A stretch of 64,000 bases of DNA from Crocinitomix sp044361315. Its GTDB lineage: Bacteria; Bacteroidota; Bacteroidia; Flavobacteriales_D; Crocinitomicaceae. The notes under the pieces are model-generated. The model was not told the DNA's origin. It made no database searches and was given only the letters and a program-made list of their open reading frames with translations. This document shows, piece after piece, positions 52,881 to 62,228 of the stretch (position 1 is the stretch's first letter; every line of letters begins with the position of its first letter). Where the stretch lies: assembly GCA_044361315.1 (NCBI GenBank), contig JBIKJA010000014.1, positions 58,214 through 122,213 of the forward strand. The letters are read 5' to 3'. The position numbers were made by a program, and so were the translations under genes.

Positions 52881-55223
52881 TTAAAAATAAATTCGATATT
52901 GCGCAATTGGTAAAAAGCCAGTTTGATAAGTAGTTAAAATTGTTTCAGAAGCCTCGCTATACTGGGTGTAAAAGATATTTCTTCGGTTGGTAAAATTTTG
53001 AATGTCTACAGCCCATTCTTGTGTGATTTTTTGACCAATTACCTTAAACCCTACCCTAAAATCGCCTCGAACATAATTTTCATAGCGCGCATTAAAAACA
53101 TTGTTTAAATCCCTTACTTCCTCACCGGCTAATTTACTTTCTTCCAATAAAATTGGTGTGTAACGACGGCCACCATTGAGCATAAATTTACCATCAAAAG
53201 TTAAGGCGAGTTTATCGTTTTTAAAGCGAAATTCGTATCCTAATAATGAATTAAAGGTGAAATTGCCATTAAAAGCTGTATTGTGTTTTTTACCATCACT
53301 TCCGGTGTAAAAAGATTCATACAAAGAGGTCGTTAGCAAAAAATAAAATCCTTTATCCAAAAATTTTTCAATCGTGAGCTCGGCGCCATAATTTTCGCCA
53401 GTTCCGTCTGATTTTAAATTGGTTGGAATAAATGTGATGAAATCTGCACCAAAATTGAGGATTGAATAAGGAGAAGGCGTTGTTTGTACCGGCACATCAA
53501 AAAGATATTGATAATAGGTTTCTATTTTTAGATTGATGCCAAAATTAAATCGATGTTGGTAGCCCAAAACAAAATGATGGCTTTTAGTAAAATCAAGATT
53601 TAAATTAGGTTGGGTAGAAACCCCATCTACAAATGTTTGCGCATAATAGAGTTCGATGGGTTGCATTTGACTGTGCAGCCCATACCCAAAACTAAGACGA
53701 TCGGATTTTGTAAAATTCCAAGCGGCCCCTGCACGAGGTTCAGTAACCATTTTTTTTGTCAACGTTAGCGACTGCAAGTGAACTCCTGCGTTAAGAATTA
53801 ACTTTTCATTTGGGCGGAATTGATACTGGGCAAATGGTTGATATAAAAATGTGGTTCCATTAAATGCGCGCAAATCCCTAAAATCATCCAAATCACGGTC
53901 ATAAATCGAATCATTTAAATCGAGGAAAAACAAATCTGTGTGAAACCCAAATTTGTAGAGGTGTTTTGCGTTAATTTTGTGGTTGTAAAAAACATCAACA
54001 GTTTGTTTCGAGATACTTGAATTACTCACAAAAGTGGTAAATGGGTTTTTAAAATCAAAATCAACCGTATCATTTAATACTTGATTGATCGCACTTTGCA
54101 TTCCTAAGGAAATATTAAAATAGGACTTTGTTCCAATCCTTTGTCGATGTGTTGCACCAACTACCCCAACATTAGATTTGAAATAAGTATTGCTATAATC
54201 GATCCCAAATAAATCCGAACTATCTAATTCTTCCGCTAAAATATTGATGTAACTGATGCCTCCTAAACCAAAAACCGTGGTGAGTCCTTTTTTAGATGGA
54301 AAATTTAATTTAAAACTTCCATCTTGATAAGTTGGCACAGCTGTCGAACCAAAATTAATTCCAATCAACTTAAAAAAACCTAGGGTTGAATACCGATAAT
54401 TGACCAAATAAGACGATCCTTTCTTTTTAGAAATTGGGCCTTCCGCCATCAATTCGGCTCCATTAAACCCAAATTGAAACATAAAATCGTGTTTTTCATT
54501 ATTTCCAGTTCGCAGATTTAAATCGAAGACGCCTGCAATTGCATTTCCATATTCGGAAGGAAAAGCCCCTGTTAAAAAATCCGAATTAGCCATAACATTG
54601 TTATTGAGCATGCTGATCGGTCCTCCCGTTGTTCCAAATCGTGCAAAATGATTGGGGTTTGGAATATCAATCCCTTCCATTCGAAACAAAACCCCTGACG
54701 GCGAATTTCCTCGAATTACAATGTCATTTCTTGAATCATCTGCGCCTTGTACCCCCGCAAAATTTTGTGCCATGCGCGCCACATCGTTTTTACTACCAGC
54801 GTAGCGATTTGACTCCTCTACAGAAAAGGAACGTGCACTAACTGTGGCCATTTTATTGATTATTTCCCCTTTCTTTTGCCCTTCAATCACTACTTCTTTC
54901 ATCATATTGATCGACTCCACCATTCCGATTGTCAACACAATATCATTGGAAGACAAATCGATATTTTGTTGAAAATAATCTTCGTATCCAATAAAAGTTA
55001 CCCGAACAGTGTGCCGACCAACAGGCACATTTTCTATTCGAAAGTTTCCATTTTCATCAGTAATTGCACCCAAAAATGGATCAGTTCCTAATAAAGCAAC
55101 TTTAGCACCAATAAGCGGTTCGTATGTTTCTTTATCAGTAATGGTACCCCGAATCATTTTGGTGATTCCTTGTCCAAAAACGGAAACCGACATACTGAAT
55201 AGAACGACTAAAATAAGTTTCAC
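52881..55223 (-). CDS. TonB-dependent receptor (second locus)
   Basis: About 780 residues from the GTG at 55221-55223. A signal peptide (VKLILVVLFSMSVSVFGQ) is followed by a carboxypeptidase-like domain (GTITDKETYEPLIGAKVAL). A plug follows (ADDSRNDIVIRGNSPSGVLF, RMEGIDIPNPNHFA), with a long beta-barrel to the end. It lacks a SusD partner and stands alone. The frame is open to an ATG at 55277, but the promoter motif lies inside those extra codons. The GTG keeps the signal peptide and is therefore preferred. The substrate is unknown. Confidence 0.88.
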   Translation of the reverse strand: MKLILVVLFSMSVSVFGQGITKMIRGTITDKETYEPLIGAKVALLGTDPFLGAITDENGNFRIENVPVGRHTVRVTFIGYEDYFQQNIDLSSNDIVLTIGMVESINMMKEVVIEGQKKGEIINKMATVSARSFSVEESNRYAGSKNDVARMAQNFAGVQGADDSRNDIVIRGNSPSGVLFRMEGIDIPNPNHFARFGTTGGPISMLNNNVMANSDFLTGAFPSEYGNAIAGVFDLNLRTGNNEKHDFMFQFGFNGAELMAEGPISKKKGSSYLVNYRYSTLGFFKLIGINFGSTAVPTYQDGSFKLNFPSKKGLTTVFGLGGISYINILAEELDSSDLFGIDYSNTYFKSNVGVVGATHRQRIGTKSYFNISLGMQSAINQVLNDTVDFDFKNPFTTFVSNSSISKQTVDVFYNHKINAKHLYKFGFHTDLFFLDLNDSIYDRDLDDFRDLRAFNGTTFLYQPFAQYQFRPNEKLILNAGVHLQSLTLTKKMVTEPRAGAAWNFTKSDRLSFGYGLHSQMQPIELYYAQTFVDGVSTQPNLNLDFTKSHHFVLGYQHRFNFGINLKIETYYQYLFDVPVQTTPSPYSILNFGADFITFIPTNLKSDGTGENYGAELTIEKFLDKGFYFLLTTSLYESFYTGSDGKKHNTAFNGNFTFNSLLGYEFRFKNDKLALTFDGKFMLNGGRRYTPILLEESKLAGEEVRDLNNVFNARYENYVRGDFRVGFKVIGQKITQEWAVDIQNFTNRRNIFYTQYSEASETILTTYQTGFLPIAQYRIYF

Positions 55224-55248
55224 TACTTCTAATTTGAGTTTTACCCGA

Positions 55249-55278
55249 CAAAGGTAAACAAAGAAGATTAGCTTCAAA
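55249..55278 (-). promoter_or_regulatory. Promoter of the TonB receptor gene; fixes the GTG start
   Basis: On the minus strand TTTG (55278-55275), an 18-nt spacer and TACCTTTG (55256-55249) give a near-ideal Bacteroidota promoter. Transcription would begin near 55242, downstream of the ATG at 55277, leaving the GTG at 55223 as the first usable start. Confidence 0.75.
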
Positions 55279-55476
55279 CGGTGAACGACGAAAAGGAAAA
55301 AATAAATTAGAATTTAGTAAAATTGTGCTATCAGCCTTTTAATTTGATTGATTTTAAAAAATTATATCAAACTAATAATTAACAACTTAAAAAAAACTTT
55401 TGCAATCTTAAAGAAGTACTATCTTAATAATCAATAAAAATTCGAAGAATTTTATATTTTTGTTTGTTACTTGAGG

Positions 55477-56478
55477 ATGTCAAACGTAGAAAAGAAAATA
55501 GCTGTTATTGGAGGTGGAAGTTGGGCAACCGCTTTGGTGAAGATTTTAACGAGTCAAAAAGGAGTTGTTAATTGGTGGATGCACAACGAATCTTCCGCTG
55601 CTCACATCATCAAATATCGACACAATCCTAAATATTTACAATCGGTTGAATTTAACATTGAGCGAATAAATGTTGGGAACGATTTGGTGGAGATTATTGA
55701 GCCGGCAGACATTGTCATCATTGCTACACCATCGGCATTTTTACACGATTTATTTAAAAAATTTCCAAAGGAGATTTTAAAAAATAAATTCATTTTCTCA
55801 GCGGTAAAAGGGATTGTTCCAGAATTCAATGAAATTCCAGGGCAATATTATCATACTCGCCTCGGAGTTCCGTACGACAATATTGGGATTATTTGTGGAC
55901 CTTGTCACGCCGAGGAGGTTGCGCTTGAACGATTATCATATCTAACAGTTGCTTCTCAAGATGAAGACATGGCAGAATATATTGCCGAACGATTACGATC
56001 TCGCTATATCAAAGCAACGGTTTCTGATGATATTTTTGGCACCGAATATTCGGCGGTTTTAAAAAATGTTTACGCCATTGCGAGTGGAATTTGTGCAGGT
56101 TTAGGCTATGGCGACAATTTTCAATCGGTACTTATTTCAAATGCGATTCAAGAAATTGAAAACTTCATTGATGAGGTGCATCCAATTCACAGAGACACCA
56201 ATTCATCCGCATATTTAGGCGATTTATTAGTAACTGCCTATTCTAAGTTTTCGCGAAATCGCACGTTTGGCTATATGATCGGCAAAGGTTACACCGTAAA
56301 AATTGCGCAAATGGAAATGGACATGATTGCAGAAGGTTATTATGCAACAAAATGTCTTGTCGAAATTAACAAGGAATACGGTGTTGAAATGCCTATTTTA
56401 GAAGCCGTCAACAATATCATCTACGAAAAAATATCTCCCGTAATTGAGATACGAATTTTGAGTGATAAATTAAGTTAA
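55477..56478 (+). CDS. gpsA: NAD(P)H-dependent glycerol-3-phosphate dehydrogenase
   Basis: A 333-residue enzyme reducing dihydroxyacetone phosphate to sn-glycerol-3-phosphate for phospholipid synthesis. It contains the Rossmann motif VIGGGSWATALVKIL, SAVKGI, ICGPCHAEE and the catalytic-Lys region EYSAVLKNVYAIASGI. The ATG at 55477 (MSNVEKKIAVIGG) is preferred to the TTG two codons upstream. A TATTTTTG box (55455-55462) precedes it. The 3' end overlaps the convergent thioredoxin-like gene by four nucleotides. Confidence 0.95.
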   Translation: MSNVEKKIAVIGGGSWATALVKILTSQKGVVNWWMHNESSAAHIIKYRHNPKYLQSVEFNIERINVGNDLVEIIEPADIVIIATPSAFLHDLFKKFPKEILKNKFIFSAVKGIVPEFNEIPGQYYHTRLGVPYDNIGIICGPCHAEEVALERLSYLTVASQDEDMAEYIAERLRSRYIKATVSDDIFGTEYSAVLKNVYAIASGICAGLGYGDNFQSVLISNAIQEIENFIDEVHPIHRDTNSSAYLGDLLVTAYSKFSRNRTFGYMIGKGYTVKIAQMEMDMIAEGYYATKCLVEINKEYGVEMPILEAVNNIIYEKISPVIEIRILSDKLS

Positions 56479-56981
56479 GCTTTTCGAGCCGCTAAAAGTG
56501 CGTTTACCTCCATTAAAAATTTCACTTCCTCTTTCCCTTTTTCTGCTCCAGAAGGATATCCCAATTTACCAATCGTTGTTAAATTAAATGCCCCAGATTC
56601 CGCATTTTTGGTGGTAGTAAATAGCCAAATAGTTGGATAACCTGTAACCCCTAATGCTTGTTGCATGTTTTGGTTTTGTGTTTTTAACTCAGCCGATTGT
56701 GCCGTTTTTTTTGGAAAGTCAAGTTCTAACAAAACCACATTGGCTTTTGCCCAAGCAATAAAATCTATTTTTGCAAATACATTTTTTTGCAGCATGGTAC
56801 ACCAACCACACCAATCACTTCCTGTAAAGAAACTAAAAATCGGTTTATTGGTTTTAACAGATTCATTGTGCGCTTCATTCAAGTCGAAAAACCAAGTTAA
56901 ACCCCCTTTTTCAACTCCTGCTGCTTGTACTTTAGTCGCAGTAAGTGTCAATCCAAAAACGAGCAAAATCATCCATTTCAT
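56475..56981 (-). CDS. Exported thioredoxin-like protein (CGWC)
   Basis: A 168-residue protein with a signal peptide (MKWMILLVFGLTLTATKVQA). A thioredoxin fold follows, with active-site DWCGWCTMLQ (CGWC) and the cis-Pro region GVTGYPTIWLF. The FFTGSDWCGWC stretch resembles the periplasmic thioredoxin-fold proteins that act as disulfide isomerases or cofactors for cytochrome maturation. The specific substrate is unknown. No partner oxidoreductase is in the neighbourhood. Confidence 0.82.
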   Translation of the reverse strand: MKWMILLVFGLTLTATKVQAAGVEKGGLTWFFDLNEAHNESVKTNKPIFSFFTGSDWCGWCTMLQKNVFAKIDFIAWAKANVVLLELDFPKKTAQSAELKTQNQNMQQALGVTGYPTIWLFTTTKNAESGAFNLTTIGKLGYPSGAEKGKEEVKFLMEVNALLAARKA

Positions 56982-57134
56982 ATCTCTTATTTTTATATCG
57001 TAAACTTAAAATCTTTTTCAACTCTTAAAGTAACGCAAAAAATGAGAATTGGGTTGTTATTTTTTTGTTAAAAGGAAATTAAACGGCGAAAAAAAATCAA
57101 CCCTAACGAATTCTTTTAGAAAAAATCGCGAAAA

Positions 57135-57782
57135 CTAGTGCGTTTCTGGCGCTTTTAATCCAGCATTTACAGGAATAGAAAGCGTATTCTGGGCAGGAGG
57201 AATGGTGCAATTATAACCACTTGTATAAGCGCAATAGGGATTGTATGCTAAATTAAAATTCAAAATCATTTTGGGCCCATCGGGTATTAAGAGATCTAGG
57301 TATCGTCCTCCGCCATACGAAAGAGTTCCACTTGTCGCATCTCTAAATGGCACAAAAAGATAGTTCTTATATTCTTTGACCGTCATAAGTTTATAACTTT
57401 GATAGGCGATTAATTCACAATCTACGCCATTTAATTTAAAAAGAAGTTTCGCATAAGGTTTATAATATTTAATCAGACCGCCTGACGAATTCATGGCCAC
57501 CGTGTCATTGCTTTCAATGCGTTGGACAGTTGCTTCAACTACAAACGATAAATCGATTGGAAAAAATTGATGCCCTTGAAATGCTTTACGCTCCTTTTTA
57601 GTGAGGGGACTTGTATTTTTATCCAAATAATGTTGGTTTTGTTCCGCTTGAAAGGCAAGGATTTGGCTTGTCAGGCTATCTTTTGAAATTTGGGAAAAGC
57701 CAGTACCACTTATAAAACAAAAAAGAAGAGCGACTAACAGTCGCCCTTCTCTTATGAATTTTATTTTACAAAATCGTTTCAC
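57135..57782 (-). CDS. DUF1684 family exported protein
   Basis: About 215 residues. The signal segment is LLVALLFCFISGTGFSQ and the mature part contains the DUF1684 hallmarks: FVPFRDATSGTLSYGGGRYLDL, then LNFNLAYNPYCAYTSGYNC and IPPAQNTLSIPVNAGLK. The function of the family is unknown. The only plausible start is the GTG at 57780-57782, which overlaps the upstream stop as TAGTG. A terminator-like hairpin (57719-57750) lies inside the signal-peptide codons, so expression may depend on readthrough. Confidence 0.8.
   Translation of the reverse strand: MKRFCKIKFIREGRLLVALLFCFISGTGFSQISKDSLTSQILAFQAEQNQHYLDKNTSPLTKKERKAFQGHQFFPIDLSFVVEATVQRIESNDTVAMNSSGGLIKYYKPYAKLLFKLNGVDCELIAYQSYKLMTVKEYKNYLFVPFRDATSGTLSYGGGRYLDLLIPDGPKMILNFNLAYNPYCAYTSGYNCTIPPAQNTLSIPVNAGLKAPETH
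57719..57750 (-). terminator. Terminator-like hairpin inside the DUF1684 signal-peptide codons
   Basis: On the minus strand AGAAG-G-GCGACT, loop GTT, AGTCGC-T-CTTCT (12-bp stem, one mismatch) is followed by a run of six U residues. It lies 32-58 nt after the stop of the coiled-coil gene, where a terminator would be expected. It is nevertheless within the translated start of the next gene. Confidence 0.65.
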
Positions 57783-58810
57783 TATTTTAGAACAAAACTA
57801 TCCGTTCCGATTTTCACACCATCACAATAAATTTCGGCGATGTAATTTCCAGCTTCGATTTCCATTCCTAATTCGTAGAAAATACACAAATCAACTGGTT
57901 TGTTTTGATAGTTGATTATTTTCTTATCAGAGTACAATAACGATTGTCCACCTTCAGTTTTCAAGGTATTTGAATTACTTGAACTTAATACCGATCCACC
58001 AGGCGTAATAATTCGCATATACACGGTTCTATTACCTGCCGTAGCAATTGAATTTTCATTTAATGTGAAACAAGAACGGATGTGTGAACATCTTGAAGCG
58101 TTTTCCACTTCTTTGTACGAACCAGTTCCTTTTTCTTTAATTCCTTCAGACAAGAAACCAGAAGCAGTTAATTTAGAACCTTTGTTTACTTTATCCGTCA
58201 ATTCGGTTGCTGTACTTTGGTATGAATCTCTTGACGAAGTCATTTGATCCAAATCAGCCAATGTCGAATTTAAATTCTCAGTAAGCACACCATTCGCTGT
58301 ATTCAACGAATCGATGGTTCGGATATAATCCTTCATGATCGAACGTAATGTTTCTGCTTCTTTTTCAAGTTTCATCACTTTACTTGCATAACGACGTTTA
58401 TCACCTTTTGCACTTTCTAAATCAGCCAATAAGCCTTGGATTTTTTCTTTCTGTGCGGTGATACTATCATTCATTGCTCCATTCTCCATCTCCATTTTGT
58501 CGTACATGGTGAGCATGTTTTGTAAATTCTGCTTCACGTCTGCACCAACATCCACACCTTGTGCATACATCATCTCATTTAAGGACGCTATTTCTGCTTC
58601 TAAGGCTGATTTATCATTGGAGCAAGTATTTAATTGTTTTTTGCTTTCAGATAATAAATAAGCCATATAGCCAGCACCTAGTAACATTAGGATGATTACA
58701 ATGATGTAAACGCCATCTCTTTTTTTACCACTTTCTGGATTTACTACTGGATTGGGTTTGTTATCTCGACTTGAAGTGTCAATAACGGTTTTGCCTTCAT
58801 CTTCGCTCAT
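57782..58810 (-). CDS. Single-TM coiled-coil membrane protein, unknown function
   Basis: A 342-residue protein with a ~32-residue cytoplasmic N-terminus (MSEDEGKTVIDTSSRDNKPN). One membrane helix follows (VYIIVIILMLLGAGYMAYLL), then a long coiled-coil at ~55-215 (KLEKEAETLRSIMKDYIRTID). A C-terminal beta-rich domain begins near SRCSHIRSCFTLNEN (two Cys in CSHIRSC) and ends YCDGVKIGTDSFVLK. The last domain looks like a small beta-sandwich that faces the periplasm. No family name is recognised, though the layout is common in Bacteroidota. It is 21 nt downstream of the MlaF-like gene and may share its transcript. Confidence 0.75.
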   Translation of the reverse strand: MSEDEGKTVIDTSSRDNKPNPVVNPESGKKRDGVYIIVIILMLLGAGYMAYLLSESKKQLNTCSNDKSALEAEIASLNEMMYAQGVDVGADVKQNLQNMLTMYDKMEMENGAMNDSITAQKEKIQGLLADLESAKGDKRRYASKVMKLEKEAETLRSIMKDYIRTIDSLNTANGVLTENLNSTLADLDQMTSSRDSYQSTATELTDKVNKGSKLTASGFLSEGIKEKGTGSYKEVENASRCSHIRSCFTLNENSIATAGNRTVYMRIITPGGSVLSSSNSNTLKTEGGQSLLYSDKKIINYQNKPVDLCIFYELGMEIEAGNYIAEIYCDGVKIGTDSFVLK

Positions 58811-58831
58811 ATTTGTTGTATTTGTTTGTGT

Positions 58832-59593
58832 TTAACTATTGATTAATTTTTGTCTCAGGTTTTTCATAAATGACGATGCGTACACAAAGTCAACCACCTC
58901 TTGATTATTTGTTTTAATAATTTCCTTATTTGTTCCTTGCCAACCTACTTTTCCTTGATTAATAAAAACAATATGATCGCCAATTTCCATCACCGAATTC
59001 ATATCATGTGTAATGACAACGGTCGTCATTTGATACTCATACGTAATTTCTTTAATCAAGTTATCTATTACAATAGAAGTTTGTGGATCAAGCCCCGAAT
59101 TTGGTTCATCACAAAAAAGATATTTCGGATTCATTGAAATGGCACGTGCGATGGCAATCCTTTTTTGCATTCCACCACTCGTTTCGGCGGGCAATAATTT
59201 ATTTTTATTAATGATATTTACTCTGTTAAGACAAAAATTAGCACGATCCCTCATTTCACTTTCTGAAAAATCGGTAAACATTCGCATTGGAAAAATCACA
59301 TTTTCTTCAACAGTCATTGAATCAAACAAGGCACTTGCTTGAAAAAGCATACCGATTTCTTTTCGGATTTCGATTCGTTGTTTTCGATTCATTGCAGAGA
59401 AATCGCGGCCATCAAATAAAACTGAGCCTTTATCAACTTCGTGCAACCCCACCATACATTTGGCCATCACCGATTTACCTTGTCCTGAAGCGCCAATTAC
59501 CAAATTCACTTGTCCTTCGGTAAATACGGCTGAAACATCATCCAACACCAAATGATCGCCAAAACTTTTTGATATGTGATTCACTGTAATCAT
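58832..59593 (-). CDS. ABC transporter ATP-binding protein, MlaF-like
   Basis: A 253-residue ATPase with Walker A GASGQGKSVMAK, signature ETSGGMQKRIAIARA and Walker B LFCDEPNSGLDPQTS. Among ABC ATPases this Q-loop and signature are of the Mla/lipid-transport subfamily, which moves phospholipids between inner and outer membranes. Its start overlaps the permease stop as TAATG. No MlaD/MCE-domain or MlaC gene is in the window, so the complex must be completed elsewhere. Confidence 0.88.
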   Translation of the reverse strand: MITVNHISKSFGDHLVLDDVSAVFTEGQVNLVIGASGQGKSVMAKCMVGLHEVDKGSVLFDGRDFSAMNRKQRIEIRKEIGMLFQASALFDSMTVEENVIFPMRMFTDFSESEMRDRANFCLNRVNIINKNKLLPAETSGGMQKRIAIARAISMNPKYLFCDEPNSGLDPQTSIVIDNLIKEITYEYQMTTVVITHDMNSVMEIGDHIVFINQGKVGWQGTNKEIIKTNNQEVVDFVYASSFMKNLRQKLINS

Positions 59594-60339
59594 TACACTA
59601 AAATCAGCTGGGTTAAAATATAGTTTGACACCAAAATCGCAACCGAGGAAGCAACAACGGCTTTCGTGCTTGATCTACCCACCTCTAGTGATCCTCCTTT
59701 GGTATAATAACCAAAATAAGATGGAATCGAGGTAATAATAAAACCAAAAAGCATGGTTTTTCCTAAAGCATAATATAAGTAAAACGAATCTTCGTACCAA
59801 AAAGCTTTGATCCCTGTCAAATAGGTTTCGGTGGTATACAACCCAGATTGAACCCCAGCTAACCATCCACCAAACAAACAAAGCGCCATCGAAATTAAGA
59901 CAACAAATGGCAAAAATAAAGTTGTTGCTAATATCTTAGGAAACATTAAATATCCAATCGAATTTACGCCCATAATTTCCAAGGCATCAATTTGCTCTGT
60001 CACACGCATGGTACCAATTTCTGATGCGATGTTTGAACCAATTTTACCCGCCAAAATCAATGAAATAATGGTAGGTGAAAATTCTAAAATTGTTGACGAC
60101 CGTGTGATGTATCCAATTGTATAATCAGGCAACAAGGGCGAAGACATGTTTGCGGCGGTTTGCAACGAGATTACCCCTCCCATAAAAATTGAAAGAAAAG
60201 CCACTAAGGGTATTGATTTTACGACAATTTCATCCACCTCGCCAAAGAACATTTTTCGGAATACTTTCGATTTTTGTGGGCGTGAAAAAACCGACTTAAT
60301 CATTATAAAATACCGTCCTATGTGTTCAAATAAATTCAT
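59593..60339 (-). CDS. ABC transporter permease, MlaE family
   Basis: A 248-residue MlaE-family permease. The conserved membrane region contains LVAFLSIFMGGVISLQTA, ILEFSPTIISLILAGKIGSNIASEIGTMRVTEQIDALEIMG (core: AGKIGSNIASEIGTM) and FLPFVVLISMALCLFGG. Five helices are predicted. It is coupled to the MlaF-like ATPase by a one-nucleotide overlap. Function in lipid trafficking is inferred from family. Confidence 0.9.
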   Translation of the reverse strand: MNLFEHIGRYFIMIKSVFSRPQKSKVFRKMFFGEVDEIVVKSIPLVAFLSIFMGGVISLQTAANMSSPLLPDYTIGYITRSSTILEFSPTIISLILAGKIGSNIASEIGTMRVTEQIDALEIMGVNSIGYLMFPKILATTLFLPFVVLISMALCLFGGWLAGVQSGLYTTETYLTGIKAFWYEDSFYLYYALGKTMLFGFIITSIPSYFGYYTKGGSLEVGRSSTKAVVASSVAILVSNYILTQLILV

Positions 60340-60566
60340 GCGGTTGCTAAATTAAGGAAATATTGCGTTAAACCTATCAAACCACCCATAGATATTCAAC
60401 CGAAGTGAGGTAAAATCATTTAAAAAGGGTTGTTTTGGGGCAAAATAAATTTCGAGCTTTTTATTGGATAAACTAATAAAGTGCGGGGAACATACTTGGA
60501 GGGATGGATATTTCAAAAGAAATATACTAGCTTTGAAAGAAGATTTAAACATTTTAATTGCTAAAT

Positions 60567-61343
60567 ATGTTGCTGACAAAAATGCACACCAAGTTGGATG
60601 AGACCGTAATTTACCATTTGGTAGATGGAGATACACGAATTTTAATGAACGGATTAATTGGTAACGTAGTTTCCTTAAATTTTACTGGACAAACTCAATG
60701 TTTGGCGTGTCTAAAAATGAAAAAGTTATTCAGTCAAGGATTCTGTTATGATTGTTTTATGAATTCTCCTGAATCCAGTCCTTGTATTATTAATCCTGAA
60801 TTATGTGAGGGGCATTTGGGAAAAGGAAGGGATGTTGAATGGGAAAAAAGTCATCACGTTCAACCCCATTTTGTGTACTTAGCGGTAGCATCTGGATTAA
60901 AAGTAGGTGTGACACGCGAGACCCAAGTTCCAACCCGATGGATTGATCAAGGCGCTTCTTTTGCCATAAAAGTGGCAGAAACTCCTTATAGACAATTAGC
61001 TGGAGCGATAGAAGTTGCACTTAAAAGTCATTTTACAGACAAAACCAATTGGCAACGCATGTTAAAAAATGAAATTGGTGATTACGATTTAGAGACCGAA
61101 AAATGGCAAATTGAAGAATTGTTGCCCGCTGATTTAGGTCAATATATGAGTGAAGATGATGAGATTATCGAAATTAATTACCCAGTTCTTCATTATCCAG
61201 AAAAAATTAAAAGTGTAGGTTTTGAAAAAACACCACTCATTGAAGGCACTTTATTGGGGATCAAAGGACAATATTTGCTTTTTGACGATGATCGTGTGAT
61301 CAATTTGCGCAAGTACAGTGGGTATCACATTGACCTAAAATAA
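60567..61343 (+). CDS. DUF2797 family protein
   Basis: About 258 residues. The zinc-binding-like cysteines CLACLKM and CYDCFMNSP are followed by PCIINPELCEGH, and then a GIY-YIG-nuclease-like core (VYLAVASGLKVGVTRETQVPTRW). This is the DUF2797 layout seen across Bacteroidota and Actinobacteria; the molecular role is unknown. The ATG at 60567 is taken as start; a TTG three codons upstream is also open. It is separated from the Mla operon by a divergent promoter region, and no terminator was clear after it. Confidence 0.85.
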   Translation: MLLTKMHTKLDETVIYHLVDGDTRILMNGLIGNVVSLNFTGQTQCLACLKMKKLFSQGFCYDCFMNSPESSPCIINPELCEGHLGKGRDVEWEKSHHVQPHFVYLAVASGLKVGVTRETQVPTRWIDQGASFAIKVAETPYRQLAGAIEVALKSHFTDKTNWQRMLKNEIGDYDLETEKWQIEELLPADLGQYMSEDDEIIEINYPVLHYPEKIKSVGFEKTPLIEGTLLGIKGQYLLFDDDRVINLRKYSGYHIDLK

Positions 61344-61445
61344 ACGACTCTTCTTAGCTTTCAAAGTTGATTTGGACACAATTTCTATTATGCAACTCTT
61401 ACATATCTTTTTCATTATATTTTAAATCATCTAAATTTTGCGCTA

Positions 61446-62228
61446 TTAAAAGAATGATTTTACTATTAACCTGAGATTCGACTCTAAATTACAATTAAGA
61501 TTTTTATTAAAAATTCGAGGGAATAGCCCTATTCTTTGGATTTGAAGTTCTTTATCAAATGCTTGCTCATCGATCGACAAGCCATTTTCTCGTGCAATTA
61601 ACGAGGTTAAATCGACGGGAAAACCATAAGTGTCGTACAATTCAAAAACGGCATTCCCAGCAATTATCGGTTGGTTTTGTGCTTTACATTCGTTCATGAG
61701 TAGCTCCATTCTTTTAATTCCGAGCTCTAGCGTTCTAAAAAAACTATTTTCTTCTTCGCGAATTACTTTGGAAATGATGTCTTTTTGCGCGATCAATTCT
61801 TGGTAAGGCTCTCCCATTAATTCACATAATACGAGCGATAAGTCACTCAAAAAAGATTCTTTTAATCCCAATGCTTGGTAGCCGTAACGCACTGCTCTTC
61901 GCAAAATTCTCCGGATAACATACCCAGCACCATTGTTTGCAGGTAGTTGTCCGTCGGCAATTGAAAAAGCGATGGTTCGCACGTGGTCTGCGATAACGCG
62001 TAAGGCGATGTCCGTTTCTTCCGATTTTCCATAGGAAATCCCAGAAACCTTAACCATATGTTGAATCAAGGTTTGAAATAAATCAGTATCGTAGTTGGAT
62101 TGCTTTCCTTGAAGAGCCATCGCTAAGCGCTCCAATCCCATCCCATTATCAACGTGTGTAGAAGGAAGGTTTTCCAAGGAGCTATCGGCTTTTCGATTGA
62201 ATTGCATGAAAACATTGTTCCAAATTTC
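61446..62228 (-). pseudogene. alaS: Alanyl-tRNA synthetase fragment, truncated at both ends
   Basis: The reading corresponds to about residues 205-435 of a ~870-residue AlaRS. It begins abruptly at EIWNNVFMQFNRKADSS (62228) and continues through HVDNGMGLERLAMAL, DIALRVIADHVRTIAFSIADG, GAGYVIRRILRRAVRYGY and ELYDTYGFPVDLTSLIA. After ELQIQ (about 61540) the open frame becomes unrelated; an adjacent frame still reads KNRA, so a one-base shift lies there. Catalytic motifs 1 and 2, the editing domain and the C-terminal part are missing. The codons present look intact, so the truncation may be recent. A complete alaS is presumably elsewhere; the fragment cannot act as a synthetase. Confidence 0.88.

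Noticed and set aside
60352..60636. Minus-strand open frame of 94 codons between the mlaE-like gene and the DUF2797 gene
   Set aside because: It overlaps the start of the DUF2797 gene and has no recognisable signal or domain.
61446..62207. alaS as a functional gene
   Set aside because: Both ends, including the class II catalytic motifs and the editing domain, are missing.
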